Below, piece by piece: positions 20,682-32,393 of a stretch of DNA of 64,000 nucleotides. The position numbers and the translations under genes were made by a program. Each line of letters begins with the position of its first letter. Position 1 is the stretch's first letter. Origin of the DNA: Verticillium longisporum (Eukaryota; Ascomycota; Sordariomycetes; Glomerellales; Plectosphaerellaceae); NCBI GenBank assembly GCA_019188255.1, contig JAETXT010000010.1, positions 186,001-250,000 of the forward strand, written 5' to 3'. The notes under the pieces are model-generated. The model had not been told where the DNA came from, searched no databases, and worked only from the letters and a program-made list of their open reading frames with translations.

Positions 20682-22037
20682 TCAGCAGCCGGGGTCGGCA
20701 TAGATCCTGAGCTTGCGGCTCTGGTACCCGGTGAGGCTTGACCTGGACCCAGCGGTCAAGATCCACTCGGGGATGGGCGGCGTCATCTTGCGCTCGCTGG
20801 GCGACTCGATTTCGCTCTGCTCCTCGACCTCGTCCTGCTCGTTGACCGACGACGAGGGCAGGAACTCAAAGCTGCTCTGGTGGCTGAGCGGCGACTGGCC
20901 GTTGGCGAGGCTGCTGCCTCGCATCCGGCGGACGCTCTTCCGGTCGGAGATGACCTGGCCGGCATTGGGCGACGCGACGACGACGGTGCCGGGCGTGACG
21001 TTGGGCGGCGGCACGGGCGAGTCGGAGCGGAAGAGGGGTGGATGTTGGCCTCGCCCGGGCCCTCGAGCTCGGGCGAGTTGCTCTGCGGCCGCCTCGCCGG
21101 GCTGAAGCTCCTGCTCCTGCCCGCACCCGCGGCGGCGGCACCAGGTCGAGGGGAAACCGGGGCTGGTGCTCCTGCTCGTCGTCGGGCTGGCCGGGATTGT
21201 CTCGAGCAGACGCGGGGGTGTGACGGGCGAGGCGGTGCCCAGCACCGTCATGCGGTTGTGGAGGTCCACGGTTGACGTGTCCCAGGAGTCAAAGCTGTCC
21301 TCGCGGATCGAGTGCGAGTCCGTCGAGTGCCGGTATTTCTCTCTTGTGGACAAGAGGCGCGTTTTGGACGTCACTGGTCGGACGACGTGGGACAGGCACG
21401 ACCGGAACGAGCTCATCGTCTCCGTCGCCGATCGGCCGCTGCTCGACTGCGGCGGCGACCTCGAGTCCGTGGAGATGGTGTCTCTGGTGCAGATGGGCGT
21501 CGGCGACGTTTGGCTGTAACGGATGGACTTGACGTGCATCTGCGGCAACCGGCGAGGCTCGTCGGCGTGGTGCAGGCGGCCCCTGTGGTGCGGCACGGGC
21601 GTCCAGACGAAGTGGAGGATGATAAAGACGATTTGGCAGGCAAAGGAAAGACCAAGGACGGTGGAGGATCCCACGAGGAAGTTGTTCTGATCGGCACCCA
21701 TGACAGAGTGGGGGAGGTCGGATGCCGTCTTGCTCAAGCAAACGACGGCAGCTATCGACGCGGCCGTGGCGACGACACAGGCCGCCAGGCTGATGCCGAA
21801 CACGACGACCGGGCTCCGTGACGAAACCGCCCGGGCGGTGAAGACGTACCTCGAGTACGACCATGCTAGGATGATGAGCACGAGACCTTCCAAGGCCGCC
21901 GACACGCCAGCGGCGGCCTGGACAGGGGATGTGCGAGAGATGTGGGTGGCGAGCACAATGTGGACGATCAAGATGGCGGCCGTGGCAAGGAGGGCGACGG
22001 TACCGATCACCAGCGGTAGAGCCCGAAGGAAGCTCAT
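20682..22037 (-). CDS. Four-helix membrane protein of unknown function with a locally shifted frame
   Basis: I recognise the general type, an uncharacterised fungal membrane protein with four N-terminal helices and a long cytosolic tail, but not a function. One open frame encodes 451 residues. Hydrophobic helices lie at about 8-31, 43-63, 77-101 and 124-146. The tail is Ser/Thr/Pro-rich, with likely phosphosites, and ends with a conserved-looking segment (KMTPPIPEWILTAG...SLTGYQSRK). Between 21035 and 21153 the frame reads as odd Cys/Arg/Gln-rich sequence. Adding one base at each of three C/G runs (21035-21038, 21120-21122 and 21150-21153) turns it into a natural Ser/Pro/Arg stretch (for example RSRSFSPARRPQSNSPE then EANIHPLFRSDSP) and leaves both ends in frame. 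The gene is therefore open only because three shifts cancel. Confidence 0.75.
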   Translation of the reverse strand: MSFLRALPLVIGTVALLATAAILIVHIVLATHISRTSPVQAAAGVSAALEGLVLIILAWSYSRYVFTARAVSSRSPVVVFGISLAACVVATAASIAAVVCLSKTASDLPHSVMGADQNNFLVGSSTVLGLSFACQIVFIILHFVWTPVPHHRGRLHHADEPRRLPQMHVKSIRYSQTSPTPICTRDTISTDSRSPPQSSSGRSATETMSSFRSCLSHVVRPVTSKTRLLSTREKYRHSTDSHSIREDSFDSWDTSTVDLHNRMTVLGTASPVTPPRLLETIPASPTTSRSTSPGFPSTWCRRRGCGQEQELQPGEAAAEQLARARGPGRGQHPPLFRSDSPVPPPNVTPGTVVVASPNAGQVISDRKSVRRMRGSSLANGQSPLSHQSSFEFLPSSSVNEQDEVEEQSEIESPSERKMTPPIPEWILTAGSRSSLTGYQSRKLRIYADPGC

Positions 22038-22400
22038 CGTGGCGGGTGTGCTGTCAAAGCAATACAGATGAATGTGGTGTGGAGGTACAAATAGTGAGGC
22101 GACTTGTCAGTCAAGACAAGCTATAGGTATGTCCCAGTCCGGGGGATGCGGCGCCTTGGTGTTGGTGGTGTAGATAAGTAGAGGCGGAGACTGAAGGCCC
22201 TCGCGGTTCCGAAGTGAAGGTTTGTGTTGGTGTTGTTGGGGGACGGCTCAAGAGCTGTATACATGGGAAGAAAGTGTTGAGTTGTTCCTCTTGGGTTGGT
22301 CGACGACTGGGCCAGGACTCGAATGTAGTGGGTATAACGTATAGGTGGAGGAAAAGACGGGATGCCAGGCCTCCAGCTGCGTGGTGTGAGTGGCTGGGCG

Positions 22401-22443
22401 TGAGCGAGTGAGCGAGTGAGCGAGTGTGAGCGAGTGTGAGCGA
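22401..22443. repeat. TGAGCGAG-type tandem repeat
   Basis: About five near-copies of GAGCGAGTGA/GAGCGAGTGT in a row, in spacer DNA upstream of the four-helix protein. Confidence 0.8.
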
Positions 22444-23708
22444 AGGAGAGTTGAAGCGAAGGACAGTAGGATGTTTCAACCGGAGGTCCGCACTATGAGG
22501 CCTGGGGAAGAGGTGATCTCGGGGACTGCGGAGAGGAAGCAAGAAGGAGAAATGACGAGCGAAGCTGGCAGTGTAAGAGGGAAGCTGGGGGCCATGGATT
22601 AAAGTAGGTATCCCAATGTCGTGGGCCACGCCTTTTTTTTTTTGTCTGGCTGGGAGCGTGGCAGCTTGGATGTTGCTTGTCCTTGTCCACCTTTTCTGCC
22701 TCCTCCTCCTCTCTTCTTCTTCTTTTTGCTCCCTCCCTTTCCCGTGAGTACCTTGACCCGGCTCCGAGTGTGGTGGGGGGAGGGGGTGTGCATCGCGTTT
22801 CCACCCAGAGCGCGCAGCAGCCCAGATGCAGGAGGATCGAGAGTTACGCACACACCTCTTCCACCACGACCGCCTGGCCCACGGTTTTCTCACGACGGGG
22901 TGGTGGACCGCCCTGGTGGAGGTGCAAGGATCATGGCGATACCGCGGTGGGGGCATCTGGAGCGAAGCTGCGAAACACCGACCGACATCCTTGTCGGTGC
23001 TGGCGCAACCCAGGCATGGTTCTGGATGGTGTGCTGCAGGGTGACGAGAGAGTGCCCTCATGGCAAAGGTAAAAAAGCAGCACAATCGCAGCGGACAAGA
23101 GGGCCAGAAGCGCATGGGAAGACACCATGGCAGATTGCGAATGTTGGGAAGCAGCGGGAAATGATCGCGTGGTCGACGCGACGGCGACGCGAAACGAGAC
23201 ACAACAGTCCAATGGTCCAATGGTCCAACAGCCAACGAGGAGCCGTTGCAGCTCGGCGAGCACCAATGCTGGAGCTAGAAGCTGCCGTACATCATCGCAA
23301 TCTCGAGTATCCCCCCAATGGGCTTTGATGCAACTCTGCGCCGTTGGGGCGTTGAGGGCCGTGTGTGTGTGTGTGTGGTACCGACAGATGGCCAAGGAGA
23401 GCCTCGCTCCCAACGACATGGATTGCTTCTCGAGGAGCGAGCCACCCAGCTGAGCACGCAAGCCTGCTGCTTGCTCGCTATCTGCCTACCTTAACATGTA
23501 CCTCACTGTGCAGGCCAGAGAAGTAACGTTCGCATCGACCGGTCTTCGAGTCAAAGCGAGCACCTCATTGTCGCCTGATTCCAGACAATAGTCTGCCGGC
23601 TACGACAGGGCATGACTCTGGCCAGCCTATCTGCCTTTTCGCATGCATGTGTATTACCTGCAAGAACCAGCCCTTGTCTTGTGTAAGCCAGATCCAGACT
23701 CTGGACTG

Positions 23709-23736
23709 CCACCACCACCATCACCACCACCACCAC
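23709..23736. repeat. CAC trinucleotide repeat
   Basis: (CCA)n interrupted once by a T, about 28 bases, non-coding. Confidence 0.8.
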
Positions 23737-24620
23737 GATGACGATACCCAAGGCGTTTGTTTTTTTCCCTTTCGTCCTTCTGGCGTGCCCAAATTCTGCC
23801 CTCGCTCGTGAGCTTCCCCTCTTTCTTCATCTCCGAGATGGTTTAGTGCAAAAGGTTGGCGACGCCATCAGACAACTTGCGCCATGGTCAGCTCCGTCCG
23901 ATGAAGCCTCACATGTCACCTTTTTCTCCCTCTTTCATAACACCCGTTTGTTTACTTGCGGCCGGAAGCGGACTGACACCGTTACAACCAGTGGGTTCTT
24001 AGGACTTGGGTCGTGAGAGGGGGAGCGCCCCTCCGCACCGAGAGCCAGCCTCATCCCAGTTCCCAGTTCATAGCCGGGTTAGCCCCATCTCTTACCGCAG
24101 CGAAAGCCTCCCTCAACCCGCCCACCCGCTCGCTCGCTTGCTCGCTTGCTCGCCCCCAGGTCTTCCGTGCGCATTGTTATTTTGTTTATTTACAATGCTG
24201 TGTTAACACCATGGGACAATGGGACAAGGGAGGGCGAGAGAAAGAGAGGAGAGCTTTATTTTTTTCTGTACTGCATGCATTGTCAGCAAAAACATGGCGT
24301 ACTGTATGATCAGCTCTGCATGAGCTCCAGCCAGAATCGGGAGCCTGGATGTCGAGCTTTCTCTGCGCAGATGCACCCGCCTACCTCTTTACCTCAAAGT
24401 CCGGTACGGTACCTGACGAGGTATGGGGCAGGATCGGCCAGAACCCTGGCTATGATCAGAGTTTTTTTTTTTTTTTCTTCCTTCATACTCAGGGAAGCAA
24501 ATGAAAGGCCTTTGCCCAGTTGCATCCAATTGACCCGATTGCGTAGAGGCCCATCATCAGAATCCCTGCTCATGGGAGGGGTGTAGGGGCCAATGGAGGA
24601 GGAGGGGGGGCGTAGAGGGG

Positions 24621-24650
24621 CTGTGTGTGTGTGAGAGAGAGAGAGAGAGG
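24621..24650. repeat. Compound GT/GA dinucleotide repeat
   Basis: A (TG)n run passes directly into a (GA)n run over about 30 bases, non-coding. Confidence 0.8.
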
Positions 24651-27600
24651 AAGATCCGGAACTGCCAGAAGCAACGCACATGTGCCAATGAGCCACAGGC
24701 TGTACGCCATGATCATGCAGGACCCCCTCAACATCTGCCGGTGCCGTTGGCTTCTGGCACCCACCACACCCTTTCGCCGGTGCGCATCTGCTTCGCTGTT
24801 GTTCTCCTGTGTCTGGGCAAAGTTGGCAGCAAAGAGGGACCCATCGACGGCTTCAGGGTGGGACTCGTCGTCGTCTTGACAGATTGTGGGGAGGATGTAA
24901 TTTTGTGTCCTTGTTTTCATATACGCCCCTCCTCTCGGCTTCGTTGAGTACCTAAGCGGGGGGAAGCCTGTCGCCTGTTGTCATTCTGAGGTCAATACTG
25001 ACATGTAGCTCGAGGGGTCATGCTTGTTCTCCTTGATGTCGTCGGTTCGGGGACATGCTCTTCTCGGCAAAGCAGCGAGGTCGGCTATGTTCCAGACATC
25101 TGGTGTATGCCGTCTTGTCCTCTCTGTTCACCTGTCGCATGACAGCTGAAGCAGCGGGTAGCAGCAACGGCACAACACGACGGGATGAAGGGAGGGAGCT
25201 GGGCCCCTTCCCCAGGTCCAGGGTAGACAGGCAGGGGGGAAATCGCATCCTGGGGGCGAAGCTGCGACATACAGACAATAACGGACAGGCCATCAAAAGA
25301 AAGTAATGGAGAGAAGGAAGACGGCGTCTTCGATTGGCCGATGGAACATGACCAGTGTCTCATAGGCCGGCGGCCAAGGGGGGACGGGGAGTTAAGGGGC
25401 CAGACAGCTAGGTAGAGGGGACAGCTTGCGTCCCAAGCTCCCCTGATGGCAGCGTGGCATTCGCACGAGCAATGAATGAATGGGGTGACCTCGTCGGACC
25501 CTGCTCTGACTATCAACCCGAGCTACACGGTACTGTACAGTACACATTCGCCGATTTGTGCCGATGATGGATCAAAGTGCGCACAGCTATTTTTTCCCTC
25601 TCGGCGCTGCTCAATACTTCATGGCATCATTCGGATGAGTCAAGGGCACTGGACGGCAGATGGTGACAGCGACCCTGTAGCGATCAAGCTGAGACAAATC
25701 GCCGTACCGCACCGCAGCGCACCACACCACCGCCCAGTCCTGCTACTACACCTACACCATCCATCCAGGTGAGGGCCCGGTTGGGTCATCCGCGGGGCCA
25801 GCCTGCACTCTTGATTTGCTCGACTCGGGGCAGTCCGGTACCTGCATGTAAGGCTCAGATGGAGCTCGGCCTTGTGCGAGGCGCTGGCTGGGTGTGAAGA
25901 GGGTGGGACTCGAGGCAGAGCTGGTCACTGACGTCGTCCACTAATAACTACATGTACCTCAATTTGGCCGTGAAGACGGTCGTTGGGCTCTCACTCCGCT
26001 GTACCCAGTATTTCCAGAGTCGAGACCGTTCTCTCGTCTGTCGGTCCTCTGTTTCGGCTGGGAAAGGGCCTGGAAGTCATGCTTGCGATCATCGTCATGG
26101 GGACAGGGCCTGCCTCACATGGTGGGAGCCGAGGGCACGGCACGGGCAGAAAGGGTTGGGAAAACTCTTGGTCATCTTCCTCTTCCCCCGAGGCACTGTT
26201 TCGATGACGATCGATTTCGATTTGGGAAATGATGAGAGGCGTTGTATAAATGAATTGCCGAGCTAGATAGGCTCCAAAGCCTGCTTGACAACGCCTGACA
26301 TGACTTGACATGTCCCGTAGGACAAGCTTCGGATCGAGAGAGGGAGAGAGACACACACCCTCCCTGTCCTCTGGGGCAAGGCACCTTGGGCAGGGCGGCG
26401 CCGCCAAATGGAGAAAAGGCCATGTGCAAGACGAAGAAGGTTAGGGCACGGCGCAAGTGAGCAAAATTGACCATGGTGAGCCGTTCGTCAGGGCCCCGCG
26501 GGAAGCAAGGACGGAAACCATTGATGCACGACAGATTGATGGAGGAACCGATCCATCGGCCTCCGCTTTCTGCTCTGCAGTCGGTCCCGACGAACTACTC
26601 GAACACAACAAACAAACAACGCAGTCGAGGCACCAACCCAGGGTTTGGTCCCGTCGCTGGGAAACACAAGATCTGGGCTTGAACAGAGGACGACGCCCCG
26701 TCCCGCCAGTGCGGTAGTTTCAGAAGAGCGAGGGAGCTAGAACACTGAGGAGATCATAGCGCGTCTGGGTCCTGTCTTTCTGTTGTCTGCTGTCTGTTGT
26801 CTGCTGTACTGGACGGTCGGGGCTTTTCCTTCTGGGTGTTTGACTCGCGCTCGTCCTCGTCGCAGTTTGACGAGACATGATCAAATCGGATTTCGTCGAA
26901 GGAATGGATCACAGCACCCACGTGTGATTTTCCCTTTGCGTCTGACTTTCTTCACATACACGCCCGATCCTGTTGGCTCGGGGTACAACTCAAATTGCTT
27001 TCTCTATCTGCTTCCCTTCTCGATTTCCCCCTGATGTAACGCTGGCCCTTCCCCGGCGCACGGATCCTTGCTCAACGTGGCCATCGTCGCGAGTCGAGGG
27101 CCACACCACTTCAGATGGCAGAGAGCAGAAGCCCAGGCGCGCATGCAGGTTGTCAAACAAGACGTCCAAGTGCCTCCTGTACCTACCTCAAAGGCATACT
27201 CAATTTTTAACTCCTCCGCCTCGAATCGACCCTTGAGTCCTTTGCAGATGCCCGATGTCCGAGTGTGCCCGTACCAGACACCAAGGTAGGGCTAGTCATT
27301 CAACGTGGCGTGGACCAAGAGACCCTCTTGGTGCCCAGGACCCTTCCGCCTCAAACACCGGTGCCACTCCGGCCCGCGGCGCCCTTGTCCGTGTTGGCGT
27401 GTGTGCGAGTGTGTGTGTGTGCCCTGACCACTCCGCGCCGTGCCGGCAGCCTGCCGCAGTTTTGTGTGCAGCTCTCTCTCTCTCAAGGCCTCGCTTCAGA
27501 GCCCTCGGAATCCATGGGATCCCTTCTGGTGTGTTCCCTGTCCTCGGGCCTCTTTTCTTCGCCGTGTTATGACAGGTGTCTCGGCCTGACGGGATGAGTT

Positions 27601-30177
27601 CTGCTTGGACAGCTATAAGATCTGCGGTTGCTGGGCAATGTGTAAAGGCGACGCGCCCAGACTGACGATTGACCTGGGGGAGGGGCTGGGCTAGGGCTTC
27701 AAGCACTGTTGGAAGAACTCGTCTGAGAGAAAATTCCAGGTGGCTGGGGCGGACGGGCGGCGGTGCTCGACGGGGTTGAGAGAAGGCCCCTTTTGCCCCC
27801 CCCTGACGCGTGGGCGACGCCGGAGTGTCCCGGAGGTGTGACAACGCGTAAAGTGGTTTTTTTTTTCTTCTCACTCTCCCCTCGGTTCGCTCGACCTCCA
27901 CCACGCGTAAAGTGTCCGGCCGACGTGACTCAAGGGGCGTACATGTAGAGCCTGGAGCCGCACATCAGTGTACTCTATTCTCGAATCCTGCGGGAGATGA
28001 AAGGATCATTCTTCGAAGCTTCTGGGTCGTGGGTGTGTGCCGTGCAGGCCAGTCTATGACAAGGAGGGGACGGCAGGACGAGACGGGGGGGTGGTCCCTG
28101 TGGCTGCCCCCTTGTGGATGGCGAGAGGTGAATACTGCGCAACAAGCCTCCTTCGCGGCTTTTACGTTTTTTTACCAGGGGAGGTGGTAAAGGTCCCGGG
28201 AGTGCCAGCTCTCCTCGCCTTGCAATGCCGACGATCAAGTTCAGACAGGGTGCGTGGTGCACGGCGCCGACACTGCTCCTTGCCATCTTGTAAATTGCGG
28301 CAGAGCGAGCGGCGGGACAATGGGCGGGAGGGCCCTGGGCTCTGTTCCCCAAGTCGAGGCTTCAACATTGGGTTCGCCGTGACAGAGTGCTCTCCCGCCC
28401 CCCTTTGCCCTTCAACGGCGACCATGTTTCTGTGCAAGTCAGTATCCCTGCCGTAGGTTCGTCTCCCGTGTGCCCGGATATTACTGTCAGACCAGTCGTG
28501 CATCCGCGCGGTTGCGTCGGCGATTTACTAGTTCGAGTGATCGTCACTGCCAGGGCCGGGGGTTGCTTCCGGCACGCTGGAGGCGCAAGCGTCATGAACC
28601 GGTAGGCTTTTTGTGCCCTGTTCTGCCTCGTCGGCAAGGCCTCGGGCGTCTTGGCTGGTGCGAGATTATTCCTTTGGGACGTTTGGTGAGAGGGCTCGGG
28701 TCGGCATGGCAGATGGTGGCTGGCTGGCTTCTGCGGTGCGCCTTTTGTGCTACCAGGCCGATATGATGAAAGGGCTCTGCTCTGTTGTACAGCCTGCAAT
28801 GGTTTATGAAACCTTCGAAGCTAGCATTGGATCCTTGTTGCGAGCCACGGCGTAGACAAGGTTGCCCAGTGAGACTTGGGTTGATAATGCAGCGCCACGT
28901 CTTGTCAGTCCCGCGAGACTGGACACACGTGAGAAGCTGTCTGGAGTTCCGTCATGTGGGTGGTTATAGACCATCACCAGAAACTGAAGCGAGGGCGCGC
29001 GCCTGATGAATGAAGACGAAAGCTGGGTTGTATGAGGCCTGCATTCATCTCGGGGATCTGAACATGTGGCGTGCTGCACGGCTTTGATAACTGATGTTGG
29101 CTTCGAGACTGCACCATAAACACATCGAGGATCTCGTTCCGCTGTTATTTGTGGGCAATTAAATATGGACGACGCGAAGCAATGCTGGTTTCGAGTGCTC
29201 ACGGGTGTCAGTCTGTTCTGTTTCGTTGCTGACAATGCTAACTATCATCGTCTAGACTTAGACAAACAGTCGCGACATACAACGTGCACATAGCACAGAC
29301 GAGACTCCTTCTCTGAATGCACTGATGTAGGTTCACTTCAAGTGAAGTGTGATGTCTCCAATTGCCGTTGGAAGTGTCTGGCTTGTATTGTCCTGGCAAG
29401 CCATTTGGTTTCAGTACCATTTACGAGGCAAACGTGGCTGTGGATTCGGGATATACCCAAGTCCTCCATATCTCATATTCCAATTCGTACCTCGAGCCTG
29501 TTGGTGACAGGTCATTCAGCACGGCAGCGCTTCGTTGCACGCCAACCCTGGCCTGGGATGGCACATATACCGAAGGCTAAAAAACAAAGGGATTGCGTCC
29601 ATCACATGCCAGTCTGTCGGACACTGGATGAGATACACCGCGGTAAGAAACCGAGAGGGCTGGACGTTCATGCGCTTCGAAGACGGTCGAGCGTTGTCAA
29701 GTGATAGGCAAGTCGTGTGAGCGCTTCCGGGAACATGTGACACGATGTAAGCCACGGCGTCCTGTGAGTCCTCAATCGGTCAACTGATCACGTAGACACC
29801 ATGTTTCACATGCAAGTCAATCAGAAGATGTCAATCGACAAAAGATGCAAGTAGACTCAATATCCATCAATGTCCGCAGAAAGAAAACGTCCCGTGTCAA
29901 GCCAATGCATCTATAACCTATGCTGGAGAAAAAGGCCTCTCGAAACCCGTCGCACCGTTCATGCCGGGGTTCGTGGCCGGGAGAAAAGGAGATGCTGCCT
30001 CTATTGGGGGTATCAAGATGTCCATGCCAGTCCGTTTCGAGCTCTGCCCTACCCATGGTCGACATGTCTTCATGATATAGTGTGACGAAGTGGTCGTCTG
30101 TCGTGCCCCGTGTGCGCCAATGGCCGGAGGGTGGTGTGCTCGCGTTTGTTACACGCTGGTGTCGCTAGGATGGCGAA

Positions 30178-31143
30178 CTAGGAGGATGTGTTGACGCCCG
30201 TTGCCTTGAGCGTCTTCGTCGTGTCAATAACGGCGGGCATGGCAATCTTGCGACCCTGGGCCCTCTCAGTCAGGCTGACGAGCTCCCTCATGAAGAGCTC
30301 CTGTGTTGACCTCGTCAGCTCGTCGACATCGGCCGACGTGAGGCCTGTGGTGGGAATGGGGTCGAGGACTAGCGATTGGGTTAGCAGCGATTTTCAACAT
30401 GACCGGTGGCGGCACCAGAACATACCTTTGACGGGGATTTTCCCGCCGTTGAAGACGAGACCCTTGACCCAGAGAATGTGGCTATAGTTGGCAACGACGC
30501 AGGGCACAACGGGGACGCCAGCCTGGACGGCGAGATGGAATGCGCCCTTCTTGAAGGGCAGCAAAGTCGGGTCCTTGGCGTAGCTGCGGGTGCCCTCGGG
30601 GAACATGTACACGCTCTGCCTGCGCGCCTGCATGTCTTTGGCGGCGCCGGCCATGGCCTCGCGGGCATCCTTCGAGTTCTTGCGGTCGATGAAGACGGAG
30701 CCGCTGAGGCTCATGAACCAGCCGAGGAACGGCGTCTTCTTGAGGGAAGACTTGGCGGTGACGCTGCAGTTCTTGGGGAAGAGGGCGCCAAGCATGAGCA
30801 CGTCGAGCTCGGTCTGGTGGTTGCCGATGAAGACGGCGGGCCGTGTCGTCTCGAGGATATTTTTGGGGTCCTCAATCTCGAAGATGACACCGGTGGCCAC
30901 AAGCATGATCCATTTGAAGAAGCGGGCCGTAGCCCACTGGGAGCTGCCGGGGTTGCCGATGAGGCGCAAGAGTATGGCGGCGAGGGCACCGTAGAGGGCG
31001 GCCGCAATGAGACAGGCGTAGGCGGCAAAGACACGCGCACCGCAGGCGGCCTTGGGAACGACGATAGATAGCATGTAGAGAGCAACTGTCAGGGCGAAGT
31101 AGCCGACGAAGAACTTGTAGAGATAACCGAGAATGCCGGACAT
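30178..31143 (-). CDS. slc1: 1-acyl-sn-glycerol-3-phosphate acyltransferase (Slc1/PlsC family)
   Basis: The enzyme transfers an acyl group from acyl-CoA to lysophosphatidic acid, forming phosphatidic acid, the precursor of phospholipids and triacylglycerol; it acts at the ER or lipid droplets. Two exons (intron 30369-30425) encode 302 residues. Two hydrophobic segments occupy about 10-30 and 36-62. The catalytic HX4D motif is NHQTELD at 108-114 (H109, D114). The substrate-binding motif is FPEGTRS at 181-187. GAFHLAVQAGVPVVPCV corresponds to the last conserved block. The stop codon is TAG. The gene is head-to-head with the DENN/LCHN-type gene. No lesion was seen. Confidence 0.95.
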
Positions 31144-32393
31144 GGCGGTTTCGGGGGGCCCGCGACGGGGTTGGGTTCGGCCAAGGATCTATCTGGGGCG
31201 CGCGGCAACGAAGTTCCAAGTGTTGAGGGTGAAGGACGAGGCCGTGAGGCGTCGATGGCGGGGTGCTTTGGTTCGGTATGCGCTCTCGAGAAAACGGGGG
31301 CGAGAAAGGTATGCCGGGAGAGATGTCGGAGCTAGTATGGCAGTGGGAGTCGCATCATAAAACAAGCCGTGACCAAGAAGAGGAGTCTTGCTAACAAAGG
31401 ATCCAGTTCGTTCAGGTTGGGCGAGGAGAATGGTCAAGGGGTGCAGCGGCTCACCGCAAGCAACTGGGACGCCAAAGGAGACAAAAATGGCGGGTCACAA
31501 GTCCAAAAGGTCGGGCTGGTGGGGTGGAGAGTGGAAGCTGCCACCCACGCCAGCAACTGCACCAGCACCAGCACCAGCAACAGCAACAGCAACAGCAACA
31601 GTGACGGGGTGCTCTTTCTGGTGGGATGTGTGGCTCGTGCCCCATGTTGGCAGGTTGCTCATTGGCTGAGTGAGCCACATCACAGGATTGCCGAGGCTTC
31701 CCCCATGAATTTTCCCCATCTGCCTCCAACAACGTGCCTGCCTGCGGTGTTCTGTCAGGTACGGGAGGTGCCCAAGGTGCCTGCCTCCCTTCAGTCTTCC
31801 ACAGTTTCGGGGACACCTGCCACGAACTCACCTTAGGTAGGTACCTTAGCTTGCAAGTAGTATTTCAGCCTCGCCCTGGGTGACGCGATTCTATGCGAGG
31901 AGCGAGAGACCATGGGAACCTAACCTGAGCCTGGCACACCTCTCTGAGACATCGTCACATGTCTTCTGTTCTTCTTCAAGCCTCCATGCCAATCCCCCAC
32001 ATCGTTCATCGTTCATCGTTCAGCGGTCAGCGTTATCGCTATCTCTCGCTGCTTAGTCACCCCCCCCCTGCGTGATCCCCCGACGACTGCGGCTCGTCTC
32101 GGGTGCTGCTTGCCTTGCCTCCGTCAATTGGGCTGTGACTGACAGCTCTCGCAACTGCGATTGCACGACATCGAGACAAAGGTGCCACGGAGATTTCCAT
32201 TCTCGCTGCAGTCCGACCCAACTCGTCCCCAGCTCCAGCTCATCAATCTGGCCCGCGCCATTCCCGACACCAACCAAGGCCCGTCCCCGTCCAACTCATC
32301 CGGCAGCTTGCATCTGAGGTGCAGCTCGCTCGCAAGCCGCATGTCGTAGCGCCCCCGACCATGACCTTCGATTGATACATCAGGCAACCCACC
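31144..32393. promoter_or_regulatory. Divergent promoter region, slc1 and the DENN/LCHN-type gene
   Basis: 1250 bases between two head-to-head genes. It contains a CAGCAA/CAGCAC satellite (31551-31602) and a CCTTAGGTAGGTACCTTAG cluster (31830-31848). No convincing coding frame. Confidence 0.45.
31551..31602. repeat. CAGCAA/CAGCAC simple repeat
   Basis: About eight hexamer units (CAGCAC then CAGCAA) in the slc1 upstream region, outside any supported coding frame. Confidence 0.8.

Larger units (their letters stand above)
22038..30177. other. Eight-kilobase gene-poor region with simple repeats
   Basis: I find no frame with protein-like composition, no recognisable domain and no tRNA. The longest frame (minus strand, 22111-23235) is low-complexity Pro/Arg/Ser without motifs. 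The region holds GAGCGAGT, TG, GA, CAC and T-run satellites. It is flanked by the starts and ends of conserved genes, so it may carry long leaders, non-coding RNA or decayed sequence. Confidence 0.45.

Noticed and set aside
22111..23235. 374-residue open frame on the minus strand
   Set aside because: Pro/Arg/Ser low complexity that runs through a satellite repeat; no domain and no start context.
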